NCBI GenBank assembly: GCA_012270135.1
Contig: JAAXIW010000151.1
Span: 1-8,945, forward strand
Source: Brevundimonas sp.
Lineage (GTDB): Bacteria; Pseudomonadota; Alphaproteobacteria; Caulobacterales; Caulobacteraceae
Length of the DNA stretch: 8,945 nucleotides
Direction: 5' to 3'
The notes below the pieces were generated by a model. The model saw only the letters and a list, made by a program, of their open reading frames with translations. It was not told the origin of the DNA and searched no databases. Positions 1 to 7,252 of the stretch are shown one piece after another (the stretch's first letter is position 1; each line of letters opens with the position of its first letter). Both the position numbers and the translations under genes were made by a program.

Positions 1-489
1 GTCATCAAGCCCTTCATCCTCGTCTATCTGGCCGTGATGGGCGTGTGGATCCTGGTGCGCAGCCTGAGACACCGGGAGCCGCGCCGGATCCGCGGCTATT
101 GGGGCGCGCCGCTGGGGCTGGTCGGCGGCTTCATGGACGCGATCGGCGGCGGCGGCTGGGGTCCGACGGCGACCACTGCCCTGGTCGGCGCGGGCAAGGA
201 CCCGCGGCGGGCCATCGGCACGGTCAACGCCGCCGAGTTCTTCGTCACCGTGGCCATCTCCGCGACCTTCGTCTGGGCGCTGGTGACCGGGCACTGGCAG
301 GAGGCGGGCGCGCTGCGGGACCACGCCTGGGCCGTCGGCGGGCGGATCGTCGGCGGGCTGGTCGCCGCCCCGTTCGCGGGCTGGATCGCCAAGACGGTTC
401 CGATGCCGGTCCTGTCGCGCATGGTGGGCGGGATGATCCTCGTGCTGGCCGCCTGGCAGGGCCTGCAACTGGCCGGGGTCGTCGCCTGA
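1..489 (+). CDS. TauE/SafE (TSUP) family membrane transporter, C-terminal part
   Basis: This is the 3' part of a gene that begins before the window: frame 1 is open from base 1 to the TGA at 487-489, giving 162 residues. The protein is strongly hydrophobic with several membrane segments. It contains the block GGWGPTATTALVGAGKDPRRAIGTVN followed by EFFVTVAISATFVWAL, in two pieces here: a Gly-rich GGGGWGP stretch and a PRRAIGTVNAAEFF stretch. This resembles the second repeat of the TauE/SafE (sulfite exporter, TSUP) family, inner-membrane proteins thought to move sulfur-containing or organic anions. The substrate cannot be read from sequence. A Met at base 34 could be mistaken for a start, but the frame upstream is open and hydrophobic (VIKPFILVYLAV), so it is internal. 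The gene converges on the glutathione S-transferase gene with only 10 bases between the stop codons. Confidence 0.85.
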   Translation, partial: VIKPFILVYLAVMGVWILVRSLRHREPRRIRGYWGAPLGLVGGFMDAIGGGGWGPTATTALVGAGKDPRRAIGTVNAAEFFVTVAISATFVWALVTGHWQEAGALRDHAWAVGGRIVGGLVAAPFAGWIAKTVPMPVLSRMVGGMILVLAAWQGLQLAGVVA

Positions 490-506
490 GGCGGACGGCT
501 CAGGCG
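483..506. terminator. Perfect hairpin between convergent genes, possible bidirectional terminator
   Basis: The arms CGCCTGAG (483-490) and CTCAGGCG (499-506) are perfect inverted repeats of 8 bp around the 8-base loop GCGGACGG. Each arm contains one TGA stop, that of the transporter (487-489) and that of the GST gene (500-502 on the minus strand). There is no T-tract on either side, so it is not a textbook intrinsic terminator. Its location between converging genes still suggests a role in transcript ends or 3' end protection. The structure is seen in the sequence; its function is inferred. Confidence 0.4.
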
Positions 507-1099
507 TCCGGCCGCGTCTGGACGAAGCTGGGCCGCGCCTCCAGAGCCGCCTGCAAGGCCACGAGACGCGGGCGGCCGGTCTGCCAGTCGAAGTCGGGAT
601 GGCGGAAGCCGATCCAGGTCACCGCCACGCCGGCGGTGATGGTTCCCACGTTGAGGTCTGAGGCGTCGGGCGCGGCGGCCTCGAGCGCGTCGAGGGCCCG
701 GCCCATGTTGACGGTCCAGCGGTCGATCCACGACGGCGAGCGCTCGGACTCCGGCCGGCGCTTCTCCAGCACCAGTTTGACGCCCATCTCCAGCACGCCG
801 TCGGCGAGGGTCTCGACCCGGCGCACCCGCAGCCGCTCCGGGCCGCTGTCGGGCAGCAGGCGGGGGCCGTCGCCGAGCGCGTCGAGATATTCGCAGATCA
901 CCGGGCTGTCGTTCAGCGGCAGGCCGTCCTCCGCGATCAGGGTCGGGACCTGGACCAGCGGATTGGAGTCCAGCAGCTCGGGCGCATTGGCGTAGGGATC
1001 GACGCCGATCTCCTCGATGCGATCGGCCAGCCCCTTCTCGCGCGCCACGATCCGGCATTTGCGGGCGTAGGGCGACGGGACGGTGATGTAGAGCTTCAT
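500..1099 (-). CDS. Glutathione S-transferase family protein
   Basis: A 199-residue soluble protein with the two-domain GST layout. The N-terminal thioredoxin-like domain (about residues 1-78) starts MKLYITVPSPYARKCRI, with the Ser-Pro-Tyr region where GST catalytic residues usually sit. It has the cis-proline loop VPTL (51-54) and the glutathione gamma-glutamyl-binding pair D64-S65 in PLNDSPVICEYLD. An alpha-helical C-terminal domain follows (about 85-199). Length is normal for the family. I chose the ATG at 1099 because the family usually begins MKLY; a GTG at 1105 would overlap the ispG stop by 4 bases. Either way the gene follows ispG immediately and is probably translated by coupling from the same mRNA. 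The substrate is unknown: it could act in detoxification or as a non-catalytic GST-like protein. Confidence 0.88.
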   Translation of the reverse strand: MKLYITVPSPYARKCRIVAREKGLADRIEEIGVDPYANAPELLDSNPLVQVPTLIAEDGLPLNDSPVICEYLDALGDGPRLLPDSGPERLRVRRVETLADGVLEMGVKLVLEKRRPESERSPSWIDRWTVNMGRALDALEAAAPDASDLNVGTITAGVAVTWIGFRHPDFDWQTGRPRLVALQAALEARPSFVQTRPDA

Positions 1100-1101
1100 G
1101 G

Positions 1102-2274
1102 TCACTCGGCGGCTTGAAGGGCGGCGGCCCGGGCGGCGTCCAGCTCGGCGGCCTTGGCCTCGACCAGTTCGACGATGTGGTCGATCATGCCCTCATTGGC
1201 CAGTTTGTGGGCGGTCTTGCCGTTCAGATAGACCATGCCGGACCCCTTGCCGCCGCCGGTGAAGCCGACGTCGGTGTAGAGCGCCTCGCCCGGGCCGTTG
1301 ACCACGCAGCCGATGATCGAAAGCGACATCGGCGTGGTCACGTGGGCCAGCTTCTCCTCGAGCACGCCCACCGTCTCGATGACGTTGAAGCCCTGGCGGG
1401 CGCACGAGGGGCAGGCGATGATGTTGACGCCCCGGTGGCGCAGGCCGAGCGACTTGAGGATGTCGAAGCCGACCTTGATCTCCTCGACCGGATCGGCGGC
1501 GAGGCTGACGCGGATGGTGTCGCCGATGCCGGCCCAGAGCATCGAGCCCATGCCGATCGCGGACTTGATCGTGCCGGTGCGCAGCGGCCCCGCCTCGGTG
1601 ACGCCGAGATGCAGCGGGCAGTCGATGGCGTCCGCCAGCTGCTGGTAGGCGGCCACGGTCAGGAACGGGTCGGACGCCTTCACCGAGATCTTGAACTCGT
1701 GGAAGTCGTTGTCCTGCAGGATGCGGGCGTGGTTGAGGGCGCTTTCGACCATGGCCTCGGGGCAGGGCTCGCCGTATTTCTCGAGCAGGTCGCGTTCGAG
1801 GGAGCCGGCGTTGACGCCGATGCGCATCGAGCAGCCGTGATCCCGGGCGGCCTGGATGACGTCGCGGACCCGGTCAGGCGAGCCGATGTTGCCGGGATTG
1901 ATGCGCAGGCAGGCCGCGCCGGCCTCGGCGGCCTCGATGCCGCGCCGGTAGTGGAAATGGATGTCGGCGACGAGCGGGACCCGGGCCTCGCGGGCGATGG
2001 TGCGGAAGGCGGCGGTCGAGTCCTCGTCCGGACAGGAGACGCGGACGATGTCGGCGCCGGCCTCTTCCAGCCGGCGGATCTGGTCGAGGGTCGCCGTCGC
2101 GTCCGAGGTCGGGGTGTTGGTCATCGACTGGACGGTGATCGGCGCGCCGCCGCCCACGGGCACGGAGCCGACCATGATCTGGCGGCTCTTGCGGCGCTCG
2201 ATGTGGCGCCACGGACGGACGTGGGTGTGATCCAGGCTCATGTCGGCTGCAACATAGGCGTCCGATTGCGGCAT
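1102..2274 (-). CDS. ispG: 4-hydroxy-3-methylbut-2-en-1-yl diphosphate synthase (IspG/GcpE)
   Basis: IspG carries out the penultimate step of the MEP isoprenoid pathway, reducing methylerythritol cyclodiphosphate to HMBPP with a [4Fe-4S] cluster in the cytoplasm. The 390-residue protein has the family hallmarks. The N-terminal TIM-barrel region begins with RRKSRQIMVGSVPVGGGAPITVQSM and continues through VRVSCPDEDS, LVADIHFHYR and RINPGNIG. The C-terminal cluster-binding domain has CPSC (Cys288, Cys291), then IIGCVVNGPGE (Cys323 and Glu330). The length fits the short bacterial form. The ATG at 2274 is preferred; a GTG at 2280 and an ATG at 2241 are possible, and none has a clear Shine-Dalgarno. 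It sits 32 bases after the rodZ-like stop and runs directly into the GST gene, so the three probably share a transcript. The product feeds undecaprenyl phosphate and ubiquinone synthesis. Confidence 0.97.
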   Translation of the reverse strand: MPQSDAYVAADMSLDHTHVRPWRHIERRKSRQIMVGSVPVGGGAPITVQSMTNTPTSDATATLDQIRRLEEAGADIVRVSCPDEDSTAAFRTIAREARVPLVADIHFHYRRGIEAAEAGAACLRINPGNIGSPDRVRDVIQAARDHGCSMRIGVNAGSLERDLLEKYGEPCPEAMVESALNHARILQDNDFHEFKISVKASDPFLTVAAYQQLADAIDCPLHLGVTEAGPLRTGTIKSAIGMGSMLWAGIGDTIRVSLAADPVEEIKVGFDILKSLGLRHRGVNIIACPSCARQGFNVIETVGVLEEKLAHVTTPMSLSIIGCVVNGPGEALYTDVGFTGGGKGSGMVYLNGKTAHKLANEGMIDHIVELVEAKAAELDAARAAALQAAE

Positions 2275-2306
2275 GGCCACGACGCGGGCGGACGCTTCGG
2301 CGGGAA

Positions 2307-3413
2307 TCAGCCCCCGGCGGCGTCGGAGACGGCGTCCTGCACGGCGGTGGACGCCTGGAGCTGCGCCTGCGCCTGGGCCTGGACGGCGGCGGTGCGGGCG
2401 GCCTCGGTGCGCGCCGTGATCTCGGCGGCGGCCTGACGGGCCAGGGACTGGGCCCGCTGGTTCAGCTGGCTCAGCGACGTCTGGGCGGCCTCAAGGACCC
2501 CGCCGTGCTCGCCGTTCAGATAGACGTCGAAGGCGGCCGGGTCGGAGACGTCGACGGTGGCGGCCACGCCCACGGGCGCGCGCCAGGCGTCGCCGGCGGC
2601 CAGCTGGCGGGCGAACAGCACGCGGCCGTCGGCCATGCGGACGACAAGGCTGGCGGCCTTGCGGGCCTGGATCACCACCTGCGAGGCGCTGGCCGAGGCG
2701 CCGTAGGTGGCGCCGCGCGGGTTAAAGGCCTTCTGCACCGGCGGCGCGCCCGCGGCGGCGGCGGCGAGGCCTTCCGGCGAGGCGGGGTCGATCCCGGTCA
2801 GCTCGGCCTCAAGGCCGGGCGTGATGTAGAGCGCCGGCACCGTCTGGTCCGGCGGGGCCGGGCGCGGCGCGGTCAGGCGCATGAACTGCTCCTGCCCCGG
2901 CACGGCGCCGAGGGTCCAGCTTTCGGGGACGGCGGCGATGTCGGACGGCTGGGGCGCGCGCATCAGGCTGACGCGCTGGAAGACGTTCCAGCCGACCACC
3001 GCGAGGACGAGGGCCAGGCCGGCCGCGATCAGGCGCGGCGAATAGCGTTTGACCTCTTCGAAGGCGACGCCGACCGGCGGCTGCAACGGCACGGACGGGT
3101 CGGGGGCCTCGCGCTTGAACCGCTCGACCGCCAGCTGTTCGTCGAGGCCGAGCGCGCCGGCGTAGGCGCGGACATAACCGATCGAGAAGACGCGGCTGGG
3201 CAGCACCGAGAAATCGTTCTGCTCGAGCGCCGTCAGATATCGCGCCGGCACGCGGGTGATGCTCGAGAGCTCGGCCAGGGAGCGGCCGGAATGGGTTCTG
3301 GCGATGCGCAGGCCGTCGCCGAGAGTCGCCGCGTCCGTGACGGAAGGCACGACATCCTTCCAGTCAGGGTGATCTCGAAACTCTTCGGGGGCGTTCCCCG
3401 TATCCAGCGCCAT
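2307..3413 (-). CDS. rodZ: RodZ-like cytoskeletal/cell-shape protein (HTH, one TM segment, DUF4115)
   Basis: A 368-residue protein (from the ATG at 3413) with RodZ architecture. A cytoplasmic helix-turn-helix of the HTH_25 type lies at about residues 31-97 (LGDGLRIARTHSGRSLAELS, then RYLTALEQNDFSVLPSRVFSIGYVRAYA). A single membrane segment follows at about 127-148 (SPRLIAAGLALVLAVVGWNV). The periplasmic part is Pro/Ala-rich with a DUF4115-like domain at about 245-310 (SLVVRMADGRVLFARQLAAG, VGVAATVDVSDPAAFDVYLNG). RodZ links MreB to the membrane to maintain cell shape. The position just before ispG, as in E. coli (rodZ-ispG), supports the call. The tail (about 311-368) is an Ala/Gln-rich, probably helical extension, including QAQAQAQLQAS. 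Start: the frame is open to an ATG at 3548, but the extra 45 residues look non-coding and their first codons overlap a DnaA box, so 3413 (weak AGG upstream) is preferred; the ATG at 3485 is also possible. Confidence 0.85.
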   Translation of the reverse strand: MALDTGNAPEEFRDHPDWKDVVPSVTDAATLGDGLRIARTHSGRSLAELSSITRVPARYLTALEQNDFSVLPSRVFSIGYVRAYAGALGLDEQLAVERFKREAPDPSVPLQPPVGVAFEEVKRYSPRLIAAGLALVLAVVGWNVFQRVSLMRAPQPSDIAAVPESWTLGAVPGQEQFMRLTAPRPAPPDQTVPALYITPGLEAELTGIDPASPEGLAAAAAGAPPVQKAFNPRGATYGASASASQVVIQARKAASLVVRMADGRVLFARQLAAGDAWRAPVGVAATVDVSDPAAFDVYLNGEHGGVLEAAQTSLSQLNQRAQSLARQAAAEITARTEAARTAAVQAQAQAQLQASTAVQDAVSDAAGG

Positions 3414-3534
3414 CCGGCCTGACCCCAAACTCGGCGCGCGCGAGACTTCCTCACGCGCCGTACTCGAACCGGAGCCCTGTATCATATCGGGATGACAGAT
3501 CGGGTCCGCCCCCGCGAACCACCCGGTTACACCT

Positions 3535-3543
3535 TGTGGATAA
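3535..3543 (-). promoter_or_regulatory. Perfect DnaA-box sequence
   Basis: The minus strand reads TTATCCACA, identical to the strong E. coli DnaA box. It lies upstream of the preferred rodZ start and downstream of ptsP, in or next to the probable rodZ promoter. Only one perfect copy was noticed; a 9-mer of this kind occurs now and then by chance, but less often in a GC-rich genome. It could be a DnaA-responsive control site. The sequence is certain; the function is inferred. Confidence 0.4.
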
Positions 3544-3604
3544 CTCATTTGAGTTGACCGATCAACGATTTGTTAGCCGTACCGGCGCGATCGGCCGATC
3601 CGTT

Positions 3605-5872
3605 TCAGATCGTGACGTTCAATTTCCGGGCCAGGGATTCCAGCTCGCCCCGGATCGATCCGGACGACGATCCGAGCAGATTGGCCATGCCGCGCCGGGC
3701 GGCCGGCAGATCGGCGGACAGGATCATCCGCTTGACCGGTCCTATGCCGCCCGCGGGAGCCGACAGGCGAGTGTAGCCCAGCGTCAGCAGGGCGAAGGCC
3801 TCGAGCGGCCGGCCCGCCAGTTCGCCGCAGACCGAGACCGGGGTGCCCGTGTCGGCGCATTTCTTCTGGATCTCGGCCAGGGCCCTGAGCAGGGGCGGCG
3901 AAAGCGGGTCGTACCGGTCCGACACCAGCGGATTGGTCCGATCGGAGGCGAACATGTACTGAAACAGGTCATTGGTGCCGACCGAGACGAAATCGGTGAG
4001 CGGCAGAAGGGCGTCGAGGTGCCAGAGCAGCGACGGGCACTCGATCATGGCGCCGACCCGCAGCAGGGCGGGCAGCGCCCGGCCCCGACGCCGCGCCCAG
4101 GCGCATTCGACGTCGACCAGCTCGCGGGCGGCCCGGAACTCGTCGACCGTGGCGATCATCGGGAACATGACGCGCAGCTCCCGACCGGCGGCGGCGGTCA
4201 GCAGCGCCCGCAGCTGCAGCCTGAGCAGGCCCGGCCGGTCGAGACCGAGGCGGATCGCCCGCCGCCCGAGGGCCGGATTCTCCTCCCGCTCGGTCTCCAG
4301 ATACGGCAGCACCTTGTCGCCGCCGATGTCGAGGGTGCGGAAGGTCACCGGCCGGTCGCCCGCCGTGTCCAGGACCAGTTTGTAGAGAGCGGTCTGGCTG
4401 TCGAGCCGCGGCAGTTCCTCGGACACCATGAACTGGAACTCGGTGCGGAACAGGCCGATCCCCGCGGCGCCGGTGGCGTCGAGGTTCTCCAGATCGACCG
4501 CGAGGCCGGCGTTGGTCAGCAGGGTGATCCCGGTCCCGTCGAGGGTGACGGCGTCCACGCCGCGCAGGCGGCTGAACTCGGCCTGGCGTTCGCTGCGCAC
4601 CTCGATGCGCGACTGCACCGCCGCCAGCATGTCGGGACGCGGGCGCAGATAGGCCTCGCCGGTCTCGCCGTCGACGATCACCAGGTCGCCTTCGGACAGC
4701 CGGTCGCGCAGGCCCATCAGCCGCCCGACGCAGGGAATCTGCAGCGCCCGGGCGACGATGGCGGCGTGGCTGGCGGCCGAGCCCTCCTCCAGCAGCAGGC
4801 CGCGGATCTTGTGCCGGGGGTATTCAAGCAGGTCGGCTGGGCCGAGGTTGCGGGCCACCAGGATGGCGTCGTCCGGCAGGTCGCGCTCGCCCGGCCGGTC
4901 GCCCGCCAGAACGCGCAGCAGCCGGTTGGCCAGATCCTCGAAGTCGTGCAGCCGCTCGCGGATGTAGGGATCGCGGGCGGTGGCGAAGCGGGCGCGGTGT
5001 TCGTTGCGGACCCGGTCGACCGCGGCCTCGGCGGTCAGGCCGGTGCGCACCGCCTCCTCCAGCGACCGGTTCCAGCCCCGGTCGTCGGCGAACATACGGT
5101 AGGTCTCGAGCACCTCGAAAGACTGGCCGGCCAGCTTGCCGGGGCCGCCCTCCAGCATGGAGTCGATGTTGGCCTTGAGCCCGATCAGGGCCTCGCGCAG
5201 GCGGACTTCCTCGACCTGCTGGTTCTCGGCCAGCAGGTTCTCCGGCGGGACCGGCGCCTCGTGCAGAACCACATGGCCGAAGGCGAGCCCCTCGGCGAAC
5301 CGCTGTCCCTTGAGGTTCTCGGCCCGGTGCGGAGCCACCTCGATGTCGCGCAACTCGTCCTGGGCCAGCAGTTCGCCCGAGGCCACGGTCTCGGCCAGGA
5401 CCATGGCGATGGTCTGGATGTCCTCGACCTCTTCCTCGTCGTAGCGGCGCTCGGAGCGGTTCTGAACGACCAGCACGCCGATGGCGCGGCCGCCCCGCAG
5501 CAGGGGCGCGCCGAGGAAGGCGTGATAGGGATCCTCACCCGTTTCCGGGCGATAGGCGAAACTGGGATGCGACGGGGCGTCCGACAGGCTGATCGGCTCG
5601 GCGGTGCGCGCCACCTCGCCGACGAGGCCCTCGCCGGGCCGCAGGCGGGTGTTGTGAACGGCTTCGGGCTTCAGGCCCTGGGTGGCGAACAGCTCCAGCT
5701 CGCCCGAAGCGCGGCGCAGATAGATCGAGCAGACCTCGGCCACCATCGACTGGGCGATGATGCGGACGACCTCGTCGAGGCGTTGCTGCGCCGGCGCCGC
5801 CCCCGCCATAGCCTCGCGGATCTGGCGAAGGAGGTTTCGCGGCCCCCTCGTCGTCAATCCGCCAATCGGCAT
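3605..5872 (-). CDS. ptsP: PTS-Ntr enzyme I, phosphoenolpyruvate-protein phosphotransferase with GAF domain
   Basis: EI-Ntr takes phosphate from PEP and passes it to NPr (PtsO) and then EIIA-Ntr, a regulatory relay in the cytoplasm that responds to nitrogen state and, in Caulobacter, affects (p)ppGpp. The 755-residue protein has, in order: a GAF domain (about 15-165; LRPGEGLVGEVARTAEPISL, PLLRGGRAIGVLVVQN), the NPr-interacting helical domain (about 180-310), the phosphohistidine domain with SHAAIVARALQIP (active His369), and the PEP-binding barrel (about 430-720). The barrel shows GLFRTEFQF (Arg476), FRTLDIGGDK, VGTNDLFQYMFASDRTNP and the catalytic VCGELAGRP (Cys682). All expected catalytic residues are present and the length is typical. 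The start ATG has a strong GGAGG four bases upstream. It lies 50 bases after lysC on the same strand, an arrangement common in alphaproteobacteria, so it is probably co-transcribed but separately translated. Confidence 0.97.
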   Translation of the reverse strand: MPIGGLTTRGPRNLLRQIREAMAGAAPAQQRLDEVVRIIAQSMVAEVCSIYLRRASGELELFATQGLKPEAVHNTRLRPGEGLVGEVARTAEPISLSDAPSHPSFAYRPETGEDPYHAFLGAPLLRGGRAIGVLVVQNRSERRYDEEEVEDIQTIAMVLAETVASGELLAQDELRDIEVAPHRAENLKGQRFAEGLAFGHVVLHEAPVPPENLLAENQQVEEVRLREALIGLKANIDSMLEGGPGKLAGQSFEVLETYRMFADDRGWNRSLEEAVRTGLTAEAAVDRVRNEHRARFATARDPYIRERLHDFEDLANRLLRVLAGDRPGERDLPDDAILVARNLGPADLLEYPRHKIRGLLLEEGSAASHAAIVARALQIPCVGRLMGLRDRLSEGDLVIVDGETGEAYLRPRPDMLAAVQSRIEVRSERQAEFSRLRGVDAVTLDGTGITLLTNAGLAVDLENLDATGAAGIGLFRTEFQFMVSEELPRLDSQTALYKLVLDTAGDRPVTFRTLDIGGDKVLPYLETEREENPALGRRAIRLGLDRPGLLRLQLRALLTAAAGRELRVMFPMIATVDEFRAARELVDVECAWARRRGRALPALLRVGAMIECPSLLWHLDALLPLTDFVSVGTNDLFQYMFASDRTNPLVSDRYDPLSPPLLRALAEIQKKCADTGTPVSVCGELAGRPLEAFALLTLGYTRLSAPAGGIGPVKRMILSADLPAARRGMANLLGSSSGSIRGELESLARKLNVTI

Positions 5873-5876
5873 GGCC

Positions 5877-5881
5877 CCTCC
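5877..5881 (-). promoter_or_regulatory. Ribosome binding site of ptsP
   Basis: The minus strand has GGAGG followed by GGCC and the ptsP ATG. It is the clearest Shine-Dalgarno in the window and fixes the ptsP start at 5872. It lies in the 50-base lysC-ptsP gap, in which I see no convincing promoter or terminator. Confidence 0.7.
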
Positions 5882-5922
5882 AGATAATGCAGCGCGCAGA
5901 TGGGCGCCGCCGTGCTTCGTTT

Positions 5923-7197
5923 CTAGACTATTTCCAGCCCGTAAGCCGAATGGAGCGCGCGAACCGCCAGTTCCGCATAGGCGGCGTCTATCAGGACGCT
6001 GATCTTGATTTCCGAGGTCGAGATGGCCTGGAATTTCACGCCCTTGTCGGCGAGGGCCCGGAACATGGTCTGGGCCACGCCGGCGTGGCTGCGCATGCCG
6101 ACCCCGACGACCGAGACCTTGGCCACATCCTCGTCGACGCGGATTTCCTCGAAACCGATCTCGCCCTGCGCCGCGCGCATCAGCTCGGCGGCCCGCTGGG
6201 CGTCGCGCCGGCCGGTGGTGAAGGTCAGGTTGACCGCCCCCTCGCTGCGGGCCTGGCTCTGCACGATCATGTCGACGTTGACGTTGGCCTCGGCCAGACG
6301 GGTGAACACGTCCGCCGGCGCCTCGACCCGGTCCGACAGGCCCAGCAGGGTGATGCGGGCCTCGTCGCGGCTCATGGTGACGCCGGATACGATGCGTTTC
6401 TCCACGATTTCCTCCTCGTCGCAGATCAGGGTGCCGGACTTGGCGGGCAGGACGCCGTTTTCGTCGGGTTCGATGAAGCTGGACAGGACCCGGACCGGAA
6501 CCCGTTTCGCCATGGCCAGCTCGACCGAGCGGGTCTGCAGCACCTTGGCCCCGAGCGAGGCCATCTCCAGCATCTCCTCATAGGAGACCTTTTCGAGGCG
6601 CCGGGCCCGGGATTCGATGCGCGGATCGGTCGTGTAGACGCCGTCGACGTCCGTGTAGATCTCTCAGGTCCACTACAGATAAAAAAAAAAAGCCACGGCC
6701 GAGGAATCCGAACCGCCCCGACCCAGGGTGGTGATCCGGCCGTCGCGGGTGACGCCCTGGAACCCCGGCACCACGGCGATCTCGCCCGTGTCCATCGCCG
6801 CCCCCAAAACCTCGCCCGGCACGTCCTCGATGCGGGCCCGGCCGTGGGCGTCGTCGGTCAGGATCGGGATCTGCCAACCCATCCAGCTGCGCGCGTTCAG
6901 CCCCATGTTGCGCAGGGTCAGCGCCAGCAGGCCCGAGGTCACCTGCTCGCCCGAGGCGACGACGACATCATACTCGTCGTCCGACATCTCGACGCCCTGG
7001 CCCGGTCGCCCCGCGCCGTCGGTCCAGGCGACCAGTTCGTTGGTCTTGCCCGCCATGGCCGAGACCACCACCGCCACCGTCTTGCCGGACGCGGCCTCGG
7101 CGGCGACGATGCGGGCGGCGCGACGGATGCGCTCGAGGTCGCCCATCGAGGTGCCGCCGAACTTCATCACCAGTCGCGTCGTAGCGGGCCGCGTCAT
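5923..7197 (-). pseudogene. lysC: Aspartate kinase, interrupted by two in-frame stops (possible sequence artefact)
   Basis: Aspartate kinase phosphorylates aspartate, the first step to diaminopimelate/lysine, threonine and methionine. The N-terminal part (169 residues from the ATG at 7197) has KFGGTSMGDLERIRR, VVVSAMAGKTNELV, ASGEQVTSGLLAL and GRGGSDSSAVA. The C-terminal part resumes with EIYTDVDGVYTTDPRIESRA, then EEMLEMASLGAKVLQ, and two ACT regulatory domains (RDEARITLLGLSD; AKVSVVGVGMRSHAGVAQTMF, ISTSEIKISVLI), ending at the TAG at 5923. Both parts are in the same frame, and total length (about 424 codons) matches intact enzymes. Between them lie FFFYL-stop-WT-stop, from TAG at 6673-6675 and TGA at 6664-6666. 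The flanks show no decay. Either the gene is freshly broken or, more likely, the 28 bases are a sequencing/assembly error and the real gene is intact. ubiG diverges from its start 55 bases away; ptsP follows. The ATG at 7167 (MKFGGTS) is an alternative start. Confidence 0.9.
6664..6691. other. Anomalous AT-rich segment with 11-A homopolymer inside lysC
   Basis: Plus strand: 17 bases (6664-6680, TCAGGTCCACTACAGAT) followed by eleven A's (6681-6691). On the minus coding strand this puts TAG and TGA in frame and replaces the usual roughly ten residues between SSAVA and (E/D)IYTDVDG. The A-run is unlike anything else in this very GC-rich window. The segment length nearly equals the replaced coding sequence, so it looks like a corrupted stretch rather than an insertion. 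Confidence 0.85.
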
Positions 7198-7252
7198 CGT
7201 GGCGTATCGCCCCATCTTGCGTGGAGGGCCGCGCGGGTTCATCCCTCGGCCC

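Noticed and set aside
45..1058. Long frames on both strands overlapping the transporter and GST genes
   Set aside because: Arg/Pro/Ala-rich shadow translations; the real genes in other frames show family motifs.
1114..2436. Long plus-strand frame opposite ispG
   Set aside because: Product is low-complexity Asp/Gly/Ala/Val sequence from the antisense of ispG; no domain and no ribosome site.
3589..3600. 12-base palindrome GATCGGCCGATC after ptsP as a terminator
   Set aside because: A perfect palindrome has no loop, there is no T-tract, and such GC-rich palindromes are common here by chance; it could equally be a chance site.
3536..5887. A 783-codon plus-strand open frame opposite ptsP
   Set aside because: It mirrors the true minus-strand ptsP gene in high-GC DNA. 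Its product is rich in Gln, Arg, Gly and Ala with no recognisable domain, while the minus strand has complete EI-Ntr motifs.
5923..6573. Separate gene or internal-start beta subunit of aspartate kinase (ATG at 6573)
   Set aside because: The ATG is the Met of the conserved EEMLEMAS motif, the GAGGAG before it is directly adjacent and too close to act as a ribosome site, and clear LysC sequence continues upstream to the lesion.
6664..6691. Frameshift or programmed recoding in lysC
   Set aside because: Both halves are in the same frame, so no shift is required; the block is two in-frame stops inside corrupted sequence, and no slippery site plus stimulatory structure would restore the missing residues.
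6664..6691. Transposon or insertion-sequence scar
   Set aside because: No target duplication or inverted repeats, and the segment replaces rather than adds to the coding sequence.
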